DNA of 64,000 nucleotides from Thauera sp. 28 (GTDB lineage Bacteria > Pseudomonadota > Gammaproteobacteria > Burkholderiales > Rhodocyclaceae): the NCBI RefSeq assembly GCF_000310145.2, contig NZ_AMXA01000002.1:62001-126000 (forward strand), in the 5' to 3' direction. A program made the position numbers and the translations under genes. Below, one piece after another: positions 33,336-42,631 of this stretch; the first letter of the stretch is position 1, and each line of letters begins with the position of its first letter. The notes under the pieces are model-generated. The model was not told where the DNA came from, did not search any database, and worked only from the letters and a program-made list of their open reading frames with translations.

Positions 33336-34761
33336 TAAGACCGTCGATCCGCAGCGTCGGCTGACCGACGCCCACCGGCACGCTCTGGCCATCCTTGCCG
33401 CAGGTGCCGACGCCCGGGTCGAGCATCATGTCGTTACCGATCATCTTGACCTTGGTCAGCGCATCCGGACCGTTGCCGATCAGAGTCGCCCCCTTGACCG
33501 GGCGCGTCACCTTGCCGTTCTCGATCAGGTAGGCTTCGGCGGTCGAGAACACGAACTTGCCCGAGGTGATGTCCACCTGGCCGCCGCCGAAGTTTGCGGC
33601 ATACAGCCCCTTCTTCACCGACCGGATGATCTCTTCGGGGTCCTTGTCGCCATTGAGCATGTAGGTGTTGGTCATGCGCGGCAAGGGCAGATGGGCGAAG
33701 GACTCGCGCCTGCCGTTGCCGGTTAGCGGCATGCCCATCAGGCGCGCATTCATCATGTCCTGCATGTAGCCGGTAAGAATGCCGTCCTCGATGAGCACCG
33801 TGCGTTCGGTCGGGTTGCCCTCGTCATCGATCGACAGCGAACCGCGCCGGTCCTGCAGCGTGCCGTCATCGACCACGGTAACGCCTTTCGCCGCCACCTG
33901 CTGGCCGATCCGCCCCGAGAAGGCCGAACTGCCCTTGCGGTTGAAGTCCCCCTCCAGACCGTGGCCGATGGCCTCGTGCAACAGGATGCCCGGCCAGCCC
34001 GGCCCCAGCACCACCGGCATGGTGCCGGCCGGTGCCGGATCGGCGCCAAGGTTGACGCGGGCCTGATGCACCGCCGCGCGCGCATAGTCGTGCAGACGAT
34101 CGTCGCAGAAGTAACCGTAATCGTAACGGCCGCCGCCGCCGCCGCTACCCTGCTCGCGGCGACCGTCCTCCTCCATGATGACGGTGATCGACACCCGCAC
34201 CAGCGGCCGAACGTCCGCAGCCATATGGCCATCGCTGCGCGCCACCATCACCACCTCCCACGAGCCGGCAACATGGGCCATGACCTGGGTGACGCGGGGA
34301 TCTTCCGCACGAGCAAAGCGCTCGAGGCGTTCGAGCAGGCGCACCTTGGCGGTGTCGTCAAGTGAGTCGAGCGGGTCGTCAGCGCGGTAAAGGCGGCGCT
34401 TGAGCTTGTGCGCACGCATATCCACCTTGCGCCGCTCGCCTGCGGCGGCGATGGCACGGGTAGCCGTGGCAGCGCCGACCAGGGCATCAAGCGAAATGTC
34501 GTCGGAATAGGCGAACGCTGTCTTCTCGCCGCTGATCGCGCGCACACCCACGCCCTGCTCGATGTCGAAACTGCCCGACTTGACGATACCCTCTTCCAGA
34601 CTCCAGGCCTCCGAGCGCTGATACTGGAAGTACAGGTCGGCAAAGTCGATATCGTGGCGCATCAGCTTGCGGAAGGTCTTCTCGAGCTCGGCCTCGCCCA
34701 AGCCATAGGGCGAGAGCAGGTAACGGTCGGCGACCTTGAGTGGATTCTGGGACTTGCTCAT
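33316..34761 (-). CDS. tldD: Metalloprotease TldD
   Basis: 481 residues, the same length as E. coli TldD. With TldE (PmbA) it forms a zinc protease that processes peptide-modified products and degrades unfolded peptides. The zinc site HEAIGHGLEGD is at 262-267 onward, and the C-terminal GKFVFSTAEAYLIENGKV and DPGVGTCGKDGQSVPVGVGQPTLRI are family signatures. An AAGGAATTCC site precedes the ATG. The tldE/pmbA partner is not in this window. It is the last gene of the yhdP-amidase-tldD run. Confidence 0.97.
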   Translation of the reverse strand: MSKSQNPLKVADRYLLSPYGLGEAELEKTFRKLMRHDIDFADLYFQYQRSEAWSLEEGIVKSGSFDIEQGVGVRAISGEKTAFAYSDDISLDALVGAATATRAIAAAGERRKVDMRAHKLKRRLYRADDPLDSLDDTAKVRLLERLERFARAEDPRVTQVMAHVAGSWEVVMVARSDGHMAADVRPLVRVSITVIMEEDGRREQGSGGGGGRYDYGYFCDDRLHDYARAAVHQARVNLGADPAPAGTMPVVLGPGWPGILLHEAIGHGLEGDFNRKGSSAFSGRIGQQVAAKGVTVVDDGTLQDRRGSLSIDDEGNPTERTVLIEDGILTGYMQDMMNARLMGMPLTGNGRRESFAHLPLPRMTNTYMLNGDKDPEEIIRSVKKGLYAANFGGGQVDITSGKFVFSTAEAYLIENGKVTRPVKGATLIGNGPDALTKVKMIGNDMMLDPGVGTCGKDGQSVPVGVGQPTLRIDGLTVGGTA

Positions 34762-34837
34762 TGGAATTCCTTGCAGGTGTCGCCAGCGTTGACCGGCCCC
34801 ACACCAAAACGATCTTCGGGATTAAAGGAGTGCATGC

Positions 34838-35689
34838 TCAGCCCAGGCGGCGGTGACGCAGCGCAGGCAGGCTGTCGCGCACCGCAGCGATGCGCGCAGG
34901 ATCCAGTTCGGAGACAACGACCCCTTCGCCGACCTCGCGACAGGCGAGCACCTCGCCCCAGGGGTCGATGATCATGCTGTGCCCCCAGGTGACGCGCCCG
35001 TTGGGGTGGCGACCGCCCTGGGCCGGCGCCATGACGTAGCACTGGTTCTCGATCGCGCGCGCGCGCAACAGAACCTCCCAATGCGCTCTCCCCGTCGTGT
35101 ACGTGAAGGCGGCAGGCAGGACGATCAGGTCAAGCTCGCCCATGGCACGAAAAAGCTCGGGGAAGCGCAGGTCGTAGCACACCGACAAGCCCGTGCGTCC
35201 GGCTGGAGAGTCGAAGCAGCACGGCGTGCTGCCCGGCTCGATTGTGGCAGCCTCGTCGTAGCGCTCCTCGGCACGCTGAAAGCCGAACAGATGAATCTTG
35301 TCATAGCGCGCGGCAAGCCGGCCCTGGGCATCGAACACCAGGGTGCTGTTGCGTACCTTGTTCTGTACCTCGGCCTGCAGCGGGACCGTGCCGCCGACCA
35401 GCCAGATCCCATGGCGACGCGCGGCATCGGCCAGAAAGGACTGCAACGGCCCCTCACCCTCGGCTTCACGGATGCGCACCTTGGCCATCTCGTCGCTGCT
35501 GATGAGCGGAAAATACTCGGGCAGGGCGACCAGACACGCGCCCTCGGCCGCGGCCTCGGCAATCAACGCATCCACGGCCTTCAGGTTGGCGTCGACATCG
35601 GGGCCCGACACGGTCTGCACGGCGGCGATGCGGACGGGCGCCTCAGGCAGGGCGGCTTCGACAGATTCGGCAGGCTTGGTAATGGTCAT
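34838..35689 (-). CDS. Carbon-nitrogen hydrolase (Nit1-like, likely deaminated-glutathione amidase)
   Basis: 283 residues of the nitrilase superfamily. The Glu-Lys-Cys triad is intact: Glu58 (VALPEYFPL), Lys131 (YDKIHLFGF) and Cys171 (VCYDLRFPELFRAMG). The KIHLFGFQRAEERYDEA stretch and TYTTGRAHWEVLLRARAIENQCYVMAPAQGG fit the Nit1/YbeM branch, which hydrolyses deaminated glutathione made by transaminases. It starts at ATG 35689; the frame is open upstream. It lies between yhdP (49 bp) and tldD (76 bp); the yhdP-nit-tldD order is widespread in beta- and gammaproteobacteria. Confidence 0.93.
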   Translation of the reverse strand: MTITKPAESVEAALPEAPVRIAAVQTVSGPDVDANLKAVDALIAEAAAEGACLVALPEYFPLISSDEMAKVRIREAEGEGPLQSFLADAARRHGIWLVGGTVPLQAEVQNKVRNSTLVFDAQGRLAARYDKIHLFGFQRAEERYDEAATIEPGSTPCCFDSPAGRTGLSVCYDLRFPELFRAMGELDLIVLPAAFTYTTGRAHWEVLLRARAIENQCYVMAPAQGGRHPNGRVTWGHSMIIDPWGEVLACREVGEGVVVSELDPARIAAVRDSLPALRHRRLG

Positions 35690-35738
35690 ATAGCGTACTC
35701 GAGGACAAGTCGCAGGGCTGGCAGGATCCCCATTCACG

Positions 35739-38700
35739 TCATTGAGCGGGCGGCAACTCGACGTTGCCACGCTTGGCAACCTGTGGGTCTACCCAACTGC
35801 CTGTAACGGCATACTCGAACGCGAACAGCTTCTCGATCGGGTCGCTGAGCACCTTCTGGGCGAGATAGGTGACAACCCCCACGGCCGGATTGAGCAAGCC
35901 CGCCGCCGCACCGATGGCGATCGACTCGGACAGCGTCGGCTGTACGATCACACGCAAGTCCTGGGTCTCGGCAACGAGGTCGGTCGTACCGCTCATCCGC
36001 ACCCGCGCCGCCGGCCCGCGGATCTCGAGGTCGTCGGTGCGCATCACCCCCGCGGTCACGTCGATGCTACCGGAAATGCGATCGAAGGCGAATCCTTCCG
36101 AGAACACGTCGCGAAAATCGAGTGTAATGCGCCGCGGCAAGGATTGCAGGCTGAGAATGCCGAGCAAGCGCCCGACTCCAGGCTCGAGCTTGTTGAATTG
36201 GCCGGCCCCGGCCTCAAGCTGCAGACGACCGGCCAGCGACGCGTAGTCGATCGCGGTCGGCGCGCCCTGCCAGCCAAGCTCGCCGCTCAGCGCTGCCTGA
36301 CCACCGCGTACGACGTCAGGGTAGCCGATACGACGCGAGAAGCGTCCGACGTCGGCGGTATCGAAACTGAACTCCATGCGCGTGCGCTGGCGCCCTGCAG
36401 CCAGCCACTGCCCGCTCCCGGACAGCCGCCCATCATCATTGGCGATCGCGAAGCGGTCCAGCTCCCATAGACCGCCACGGTTGCGGGCAAGAACCTCGAG
36501 GCGACCGAGATCCATCCCACGCAGCTCGAAGCGCTCAGCCACCACATCCAGGGCAGGCAAACGGCGGGGAGGGGTATCCCCGATCCGGTCCTCCGCAGCC
36601 TCGGTGCCACTGGCACGACTCTGTGCATCCGCCGCACCAATGCGCAGGAAGCGCAGCCGCGCTGCCAGCGCACCACTGCCCGCACTGCGCCAGTCGAGCT
36701 CGCCGGCAGCGAGATCGCTGTCGATGCGCGCCGTCCAGCCCCCCTGGTCGGGCACTGCACGCAGGTCCACCGCGCGCAGACGATGACCGAAGGCGGTAAG
36801 CTCATCGGCCGCAAGCGCGACGGCGGCCAGCGGCAAAGCCGCCAGGCCATCACCGCCACGCTCGGCCACGGCATCGGTCCCGTCATCGTCACCGGCGTCG
36901 AGCACACGCCGCCATGCATCCAGATCGAGGCCATCGAGCACGCCCGCGACCGCCACCCCGGAGGACGATCGCGGCACCGCATCAGCCGTCGCACGGCCCA
37001 GTGCGACCCCACCGCTCAGGCTCGTCCACTGCCCGTCGGAACGCTGGAGCTCGGCACGCACCAGCCCGCCGAGCCCGAGCACGAGCTCACTGTGCGCCTG
37101 CCCTGCCGGGTAGCTGACCGCCAGCTTCAGCGGCCAGCTCTCGCTGGCAGGCTTGTTCACCGGCGGCGGCAGGCTGGAAGCTACCCCCAACAGATCGGAG
37201 CTCACTTCCAGACGCGTACCGTCCTTGCCGACCAGGACGCTGGTCGACCACGCTGCCGTTCCCGACAGACCATCGAGCAGGGGAATGTCGTAGGCGGCCC
37301 TGAGCGCCGCTGCGTCGGCCTTGCCTGCTGCCTCGAAGCGCACGCTGCCGTCGGTGGCGGTCCGCGCGCTCAGGCGTAGCGGATGCCCGAACAACTGCGC
37401 GCGCGCCTCGGGAATGGCGAGGCTGTCAGCGGTGAAGCGCACACGCCCGGCCGCGCGTTCGAGCGCCGGCAGGCCCTCGACCAGCGCAATGCGGTTGGCC
37501 GCAAAGCGGTACTCGCCCTCCACCGTGGTATCGACCACGCTACGCAACGGCATCACCAGCTTGAGCTCAAGCTCTCCCTTCCCCTCTGCGCGCATGCCGT
37601 CGGTGAAACCTCCGATGCGCCGCGACACCGGGCTGGCGGACACGAAGCGCAGGAAATCGGCCGTCGCCCCCCGCGCCTGACCGGTAATGGTCATGAGTTC
37701 GGTGGGACGCTGGTCCAGGTCCGGCACGTCGGCCACCACCCCCGCCAAGTCGACGCCGAGGACACGCCCGCGCTCGGCAAGGATGCGCATGCCGGGCCCT
37801 TCGAAGCGCACCTCGCCATGAATGCCCTCGATCGACGGCCAGCCAGGTGCATAGTCGAGCAGGGCATCTTCCACCCGAACGCTGACCAGGAAGGTGCCAT
37901 CACCATCCCGGAAGGGGAAGTCGGCCAGCCGGCCGCGCAGGCGCAGGCGCGCCTCGGGCACCACGGCGGCGCGGATGGCGGTGCGCACCCAGTCATGAGT
38001 GTGGCGATTGACCACGCGCGGCAGGTAGCGCCACACCGCCGTGCCCTCGGCGCGGCTGAGCCTGGCCTGGAGGTCGATCTCGCCCGGCCCCTCGCGGCCC
38101 GGCCAGTACCGCCCGGACGCCGTACCAGCCGCGTCGATGTTGTCGAACTCCGCACCATCGAGTGCGATTTCAAGCCCTCTCTCGCGACGCAGCCAGCTCC
38201 CCTCGGCGCGCAAGCGGTCAAACGCCAGGCGGCCCGACTCGAACACATCCGGCAGGTCCAGGTGCGCCGTACGCGCATCGATTCGGTAACGGCCTCCGCG
38301 CTGGTCGCCGTCGATCGTGCCCGACACCCCGCCCAGGCCCGGCAAGCCATCGCGCGCGAGCAGGCCGAGCTCGGCAAAGCGCGCCCTCACGCGCCACGCC
38401 TGGGGAGCCGAGGAGTCGCCGTCCCAGCTCAGGCTGAGATCGTCGACACGGCCATGGGGAGCCAACCCCGCGAGGCGCGCACGCACGCCCTCATCGACCG
38501 GGAGGTAAGCGACAAGCCCTGCCAGTGCGGCGAGATCGAGGTGGCTCGCCGTCACGCTGCCGCCAGCTTGCGCGCCATCGGGCGCCTTTCGCAGCTGCAC
38601 ATCGAAGTCGGTTGGCGCCACGGCAAGGCCCGCCACCGTGCGCAGCGCGAGCTGCTGCCCGCTCAAGCGCAGCAGGCCCAGCTTGCGCTGAAGTGACAGG

Positions 38701-39659
38701 CGGCCGTCGAGATGGCTCACCGCAAGCTCCGGCAGGCCGGGCGCAAGTGTCGCCACGACGCCATCGAGCACGACGTCTGCGGTCATGTCGAGCGCACCAC
38801 CGGCCGAGGCCTCGAACCAGGCCCGCACCCCTCCATGCCCGGCAAGCGGAAGCGGGTAATCGATCCAGGCCGTCCATGCACCGAGGTCGGCGCGCTCGAG
38901 CTCCACGTACATGCGCGCCTCGAGCTCACCGGCCTGCGCCGCCCCAGGCAGCTCGAGCCGGTCGAGTTCTCCGCGCACGACCAGAGTCGAGGCGAGCGCC
39001 TGTTGCGGCCGTGCCTGCAGGGCGAAACGGGCTGGCGAGGCGCGCTGATCAAGGCGGAACTCGAGCTGATCGAGCTCCAGCACAGGCGCGCCTCGGACCT
39101 TGTCGGTCCAGCGCAGTCGCGAATCGTGGACGACGATCTGGCGCTGAGCGAGCAACCACTCGAGCCCCCTGCCCTCCTCGCCCCCGCTCGTGTCCGCCAC
39201 CAGGCCGGCGACCAGGATCGTTCCATCGGCCTCGCGCCTCACATCGAGCTCGGCCGCGGCGATATCGAGGCGATGGAAGTGGGGCTGCAAACGCAACAGC
39301 GAGGACCATGCCAGGGTGGCATCGACCTTTGGCAGCACCAACGCCGGACGCCCATCGGCATCTGCGATGCGAAGGTTCTCGATCAGCAGCCTCGGCCGCC
39401 ATCCGGCCCAGCGCCCCTCGACGGCCGCAATCGACACCTCGACTCCGAGGCTGGCCGTCACTGCCGCCGCGATGTCGTCGCGGAAATCGCCCACTGCGGG
39501 CATCAGCACATGGCGCACCACCAACACCGCCCCGGCACCCAACAGCCAGGCCAGCATGATCAGCCTGAGACACCACGCGACGAGGCGGCGCCAGCCGGAA
39601 GCCGGGGCACGCGGCGTGGGCGGCAAATCGGAACTGCCGGGGGTCAGGGCATCGCTCAT
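35739..39659 (-). CDS. yhdP: YhdP-family (TIGR02099) AsmA-like envelope protein
   Basis: 1306 residues. There is one N-terminal membrane helix (about 27-50, WCLRLIMLAWLLGAGAVLVV) and then a very long periplasmic beta-rich region, ending in the conserved DUF3971/AsmA C-terminal part (VVTYLAQKVLSDPIEKLFAFEYAVTGSWVDPQV). In E. coli YhdP, TamB and YdbH form bridges that carry phospholipid to the outer membrane. Length and topology fit that role. It is the first gene of the minus-strand run with the amidase and tldD, and divergent from glnE. Confidence 0.93.
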   Translation of the reverse strand: MSDALTPGSSDLPPTPRAPASGWRRLVAWCLRLIMLAWLLGAGAVLVVRHVLMPAVGDFRDDIAAAVTASLGVEVSIAAVEGRWAGWRPRLLIENLRIADADGRPALVLPKVDATLAWSSLLRLQPHFHRLDIAAAELDVRREADGTILVAGLVADTSGGEEGRGLEWLLAQRQIVVHDSRLRWTDKVRGAPVLELDQLEFRLDQRASPARFALQARPQQALASTLVVRGELDRLELPGAAQAGELEARMYVELERADLGAWTAWIDYPLPLAGHGGVRAWFEASAGGALDMTADVVLDGVVATLAPGLPELAVSHLDGRLSLQRKLGLLRLSGQQLALRTVAGLAVAPTDFDVQLRKAPDGAQAGGSVTASHLDLAALAGLVAYLPVDEGVRARLAGLAPHGRVDDLSLSWDGDSSAPQAWRVRARFAELGLLARDGLPGLGGVSGTIDGDQRGGRYRIDARTAHLDLPDVFESGRLAFDRLRAEGSWLRRERGLEIALDGAEFDNIDAAGTASGRYWPGREGPGEIDLQARLSRAEGTAVWRYLPRVVNRHTHDWVRTAIRAAVVPEARLRLRGRLADFPFRDGDGTFLVSVRVEDALLDYAPGWPSIEGIHGEVRFEGPGMRILAERGRVLGVDLAGVVADVPDLDQRPTELMTITGQARGATADFLRFVSASPVSRRIGGFTDGMRAEGKGELELKLVMPLRSVVDTTVEGEYRFAANRIALVEGLPALERAAGRVRFTADSLAIPEARAQLFGHPLRLSARTATDGSVRFEAAGKADAAALRAAYDIPLLDGLSGTAAWSTSVLVGKDGTRLEVSSDLLGVASSLPPPVNKPASESWPLKLAVSYPAGQAHSELVLGLGGLVRAELQRSDGQWTSLSGGVALGRATADAVPRSSSGVAVAGVLDGLDLDAWRRVLDAGDDDGTDAVAERGGDGLAALPLAAVALAADELTAFGHRLRAVDLRAVPDQGGWTARIDSDLAAGELDWRSAGSGALAARLRFLRIGAADAQSRASGTEAAEDRIGDTPPRRLPALDVVAERFELRGMDLGRLEVLARNRGGLWELDRFAIANDDGRLSGSGQWLAAGRQRTRMEFSFDTADVGRFSRRIGYPDVVRGGQAALSGELGWQGAPTAIDYASLAGRLQLEAGAGQFNKLEPGVGRLLGILSLQSLPRRITLDFRDVFSEGFAFDRISGSIDVTAGVMRTDDLEIRGPAARVRMSGTTDLVAETQDLRVIVQPTLSESIAIGAAAGLLNPAVGVVTYLAQKVLSDPIEKLFAFEYAVTGSWVDPQVAKRGNVELPPAQ

Positions 39660-39786
39660 GAAAAGGGGTGTTGGCCTGCCGGGCGATAGCCGGCATGGAT
39701 AGAATGTGTGTCTGCCGCCCCTCGCCTCAGGGCCGACCCAGCGCGCATTTTACCAACGAACACTGCGCCCGCAGCGGAGCTTCGCC

Positions 39787-42492
39787 ATGTTTGCCTCGTC
39801 ACCCGCCCCCGCGAACGAATACGAAACCGCCGTCGTCGAGGCGCGCAGGTACTCGCGCTATCTCAGCCGCATGCTCGACAGCCAGCCCTGGCTCGCACCC
39901 GCACTGGCGGCAAGCCTGGGCCAGCCACTCAGGGCCGAGGACATGCAGCGCTTCATCGCCGAGCGCGAAACGGCGTTCAACGACGCCGAAAGCGCGCTCG
40001 GACCGACGCTGCGCCGACTGCGCAGCTGGGTGATGTGCAATCTCATCGTCCGCGACCTGCGCCTGGGCGCCCCCCTTGCCGAGGTCACCGAGACGATGAC
40101 CGTGCTCGCCGAGGTCGCCGTGCGCCACGCCCACGACGTGTTGCGGGCGGCCCTGGTGCAACGCTACGGCCAGCCGCTGTCGCCCACCGGCTGGGAGCAG
40201 GAACTGCTCGTCATCGGCATGGGCAAGCTGGGAGGGCGGGAGCTCAACGTATCCTCCGACATCGACCTCATCTTCCTGTACCCCGAGGACGGCGACACCG
40301 GCGGTGCCAAGGTGATCAGCAACTTCGAGTTCTTCGAGCGCCTCGGCAAGCAGCTGATCAAGGCACTCGCCGAGGTGACCGAGCACGGCCAGGTTTTCCG
40401 CGTCGACATGCGTCTGCGTCCGAACGGCGATTCGGGCCCGCTGGTGGGCAGCCTCGACATGCTGGAGAACTACTTCATCACCCAGGGGCGCGAATGGGAG
40501 CGTTACGCCTGGATCAAGGCCCGCGTCATGCTCGGTGAGCGCTGGACCGAGCTCGAGAAGCTCTCCCGCCCCTTCGTGTTCCGCAAGTACCTCGACTTCG
40601 GCGCCATCAACGCCATGCGCGACCTGCATGCGCAGATCCGCCGCGAAGTCGCGCGCCGCGACCGCGCGCACAACGTCAAACTCGGCCCGGGCGGAATCCG
40701 CGAGATCGAGTTCATCGCCCAGGTCTTCCAGCTCATCCGCGGCGGCCGCGACAGCGCGCTGCAGGTCCGCCCGACGCAGAAGGTGCTCGCCCTGCTCGCC
40801 GAACGCGGCATCCTTGCGACTACCGCGGTAGAGGAACTCGGCGCCGCCTACGTCTTCCTGCGGCGCCTCGAGCACCGCCTGCAGTACCTTGACGACGCAC
40901 AGACCCACGACCTGCCGCAGAGCGCAGCCGACCAGCAGCTGATCGCCGAGGCCATGGGCTTCGGCAGCCATGCCGAGCTCATGACGGCGCTCGACACACA
41001 CCGTCGCATCGTCAGCCAGCACTTCGACAGTGTGTTCGGCGACCCCTCGGACGAAGACCACAGCCTGGACGCAACCTGGCAGGGCGCCGAGGATATCGAG
41101 ACCGTCACCCCGGTGCTTGGCGAACTCGGCTACCGGCACCCGCGCAGCGGCGCCGAGCGCCTTGCATCGATCCATGCCAGCCCGCGCTACCGGCAACTGC
41201 CCAACAACATCAAGGGCCGCTTCGATGCGCTCATTCCCCGCGTCATCGAAGCCGCAGCCTCCACACCGGGCCCCGACGACACGCTGGCGCGCTGCCTCGA
41301 CCTCATGGAGGCGATCGGCCGCCGCGGCGCCTATCTGGCGTTGCTGCAGCAATACCCTCAGGCCTTGCGCCGTGTCGCCGACCTGATGAGCGCCTCGCGC
41401 TGGGGCGCACAGTTCCTGACCCGGCACCCGATCCTGCTCGACGAGATGCTCGACGCCCGCAACCTCGACACCGCCCCCGACTGGAAAGCCTTCCGCGCCG
41501 CGCTCGGCAGCGAACTCGAGGCCCTCGAACCCGACATGGAGCGCCAGATGGACGTGATGCGCGAACAGCACCACGCCCAGGTATTCCGCCTGCTGACGCA
41601 GGACATCGCCGGCCTGCTCACGGTGGAGAGGCTCGCCGACCACCTATCCGAACTGGCGGACATCATGCTGGACCTGACCCTGCCGCTGTGCTGGCGACGG
41701 ATCAAGATCCGCCACCGCGACACGCCACGCTTCGCCGTGATCAGCTACGGCAAGCTCGGCGGCAAGGAGCTTGGCTACGCCTCGGACCTCGACATCGTGT
41801 TCCTCTACGACGACGAAGCCCCCGAGGCGGCGGAGATGTACACCCGGCTCGCGCAACGCACCAACACCTGGCTGTCGAGCCAGACCGCCGCCGGCCAGCT
41901 CTTCGACACCGACCTGCGCCTGCGCCCGAACGGCGAGTCGGGGATGATCGCGACCTCGCTGGAGGCCTTCCGCAAGTACCAGCTCGAATCGGCCTGGGTG
42001 TGGGAGCACCAGGCCCTTACCCGAGCGCGCTTCTCGGCCGGCGATCGAGCACTCGGCGAGGCCTTCGAGCGCATCCGCTGCGAGGTGCTGCGCTTGCCCC
42101 GCGACCTCGGCACGCTGCGCGCCGAGGTGCTCGGAATGCGCCACAAGATGCGGGACGCACACTCGGGCAAGAGCGAGCTGTTCGACCTCAAGCACGACCG
42201 CGGCGGACTCATCGACGTCGAGTTCCTGATCCAGTATCTCGTGCTCGGCCACGCCCACCGCCACCCCGAACTCACCGGCAACCTCGGCAACATCGCATTG
42301 CTGCGCATCGCCGGCGAACTCGGTCTGATCCCGCCCCCCCTCGCCGCCGCCTGCGCCGACAGCTACCGTGAATTGCGCCGCCTGCAGCACCGCCAGCGCC
42401 TCAACGACCGGCCCTCGCGCATCCACCCCGAAGAAGCCGAGACCGCGCGCGAACCCGTGCAGGCGCTGTGGCGACACATCTTCGACGAGTGA
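39787..42492 (+). CDS. glnE: Bifunctional glutamine synthetase adenylyltransferase / deadenylylase
   Basis: 901 residues controlling glutamine synthetase activity by adding and removing AMP under PII control. Two nucleotidyltransferase domains are seen. The N-terminal adenylyl-removing half has GMGKLGGRELNVSSDIDLIFLY (about 150-171), and the C-terminal adenylyl-transfer half has SYGKLGGKELGYASDLDIVFLYDD. Each is followed by a GlnE-type helical region (LGPGGIREIEFIAQ and HDRGGLIDVEFLIQYL). The start is ATG at 39787; the frame is open further upstream, but nothing there looks coding. Confidence 0.97.
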   Translation: MFASSPAPANEYETAVVEARRYSRYLSRMLDSQPWLAPALAASLGQPLRAEDMQRFIAERETAFNDAESALGPTLRRLRSWVMCNLIVRDLRLGAPLAEVTETMTVLAEVAVRHAHDVLRAALVQRYGQPLSPTGWEQELLVIGMGKLGGRELNVSSDIDLIFLYPEDGDTGGAKVISNFEFFERLGKQLIKALAEVTEHGQVFRVDMRLRPNGDSGPLVGSLDMLENYFITQGREWERYAWIKARVMLGERWTELEKLSRPFVFRKYLDFGAINAMRDLHAQIRREVARRDRAHNVKLGPGGIREIEFIAQVFQLIRGGRDSALQVRPTQKVLALLAERGILATTAVEELGAAYVFLRRLEHRLQYLDDAQTHDLPQSAADQQLIAEAMGFGSHAELMTALDTHRRIVSQHFDSVFGDPSDEDHSLDATWQGAEDIETVTPVLGELGYRHPRSGAERLASIHASPRYRQLPNNIKGRFDALIPRVIEAAASTPGPDDTLARCLDLMEAIGRRGAYLALLQQYPQALRRVADLMSASRWGAQFLTRHPILLDEMLDARNLDTAPDWKAFRAALGSELEALEPDMERQMDVMREQHHAQVFRLLTQDIAGLLTVERLADHLSELADIMLDLTLPLCWRRIKIRHRDTPRFAVISYGKLGGKELGYASDLDIVFLYDDEAPEAAEMYTRLAQRTNTWLSSQTAAGQLFDTDLRLRPNGESGMIATSLEAFRKYQLESAWVWEHQALTRARFSAGDRALGEAFERIRCEVLRLPRDLGTLRAEVLGMRHKMRDAHSGKSELFDLKHDRGGLIDVEFLIQYLVLGHAHRHPELTGNLGNIALLRIAGELGLIPPPLAAACADSYRELRRLQHRQRLNDRPSRIHPEEAETAREPVQALWRHIFDE

Positions 42493-42531
42493 GGCGCCCC
42501 CCGGACCCGACGCCGCACATGGAGATGAGAG

Positions 42532-42578
42532 ATGAAATATTTCATGTCATGAAAGCAAGCATGACGCACCGCGTCATG
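42532..42578. repeat. Cluster of three palindromes before the CYTH-CHAD gene
   Basis: ATGAAATATTTCAT (42532-42545) is a perfect 14-bp palindrome. TTCATGTCATGAA (42541-42553) overlaps it and is symmetric about a central T. CATGACGC-ACC-GCGTCATG (42560-42578) is a third, with 8-bp arms. CATG recurs in all. The third lies over the -35 region of the probable promoter, so these are candidate operators. Confidence 0.6.
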
Positions 42579-42589
42579 GCGACTAGAAT
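42561..42589 (+). promoter_or_regulatory. Probable promoter of the CYTH-CHAD gene
   Basis: ATGACG (42561-42566, four of six) and TAGAAT (42584-42589, five of six) separated by 17 bp. The leader would be about 36 nt. Confidence 0.5.
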
Positions 42590-42631
42590 CGGCCGGATAT
42601 CACTTCTCGCCCCGCCAAGGGACTGCACTCG

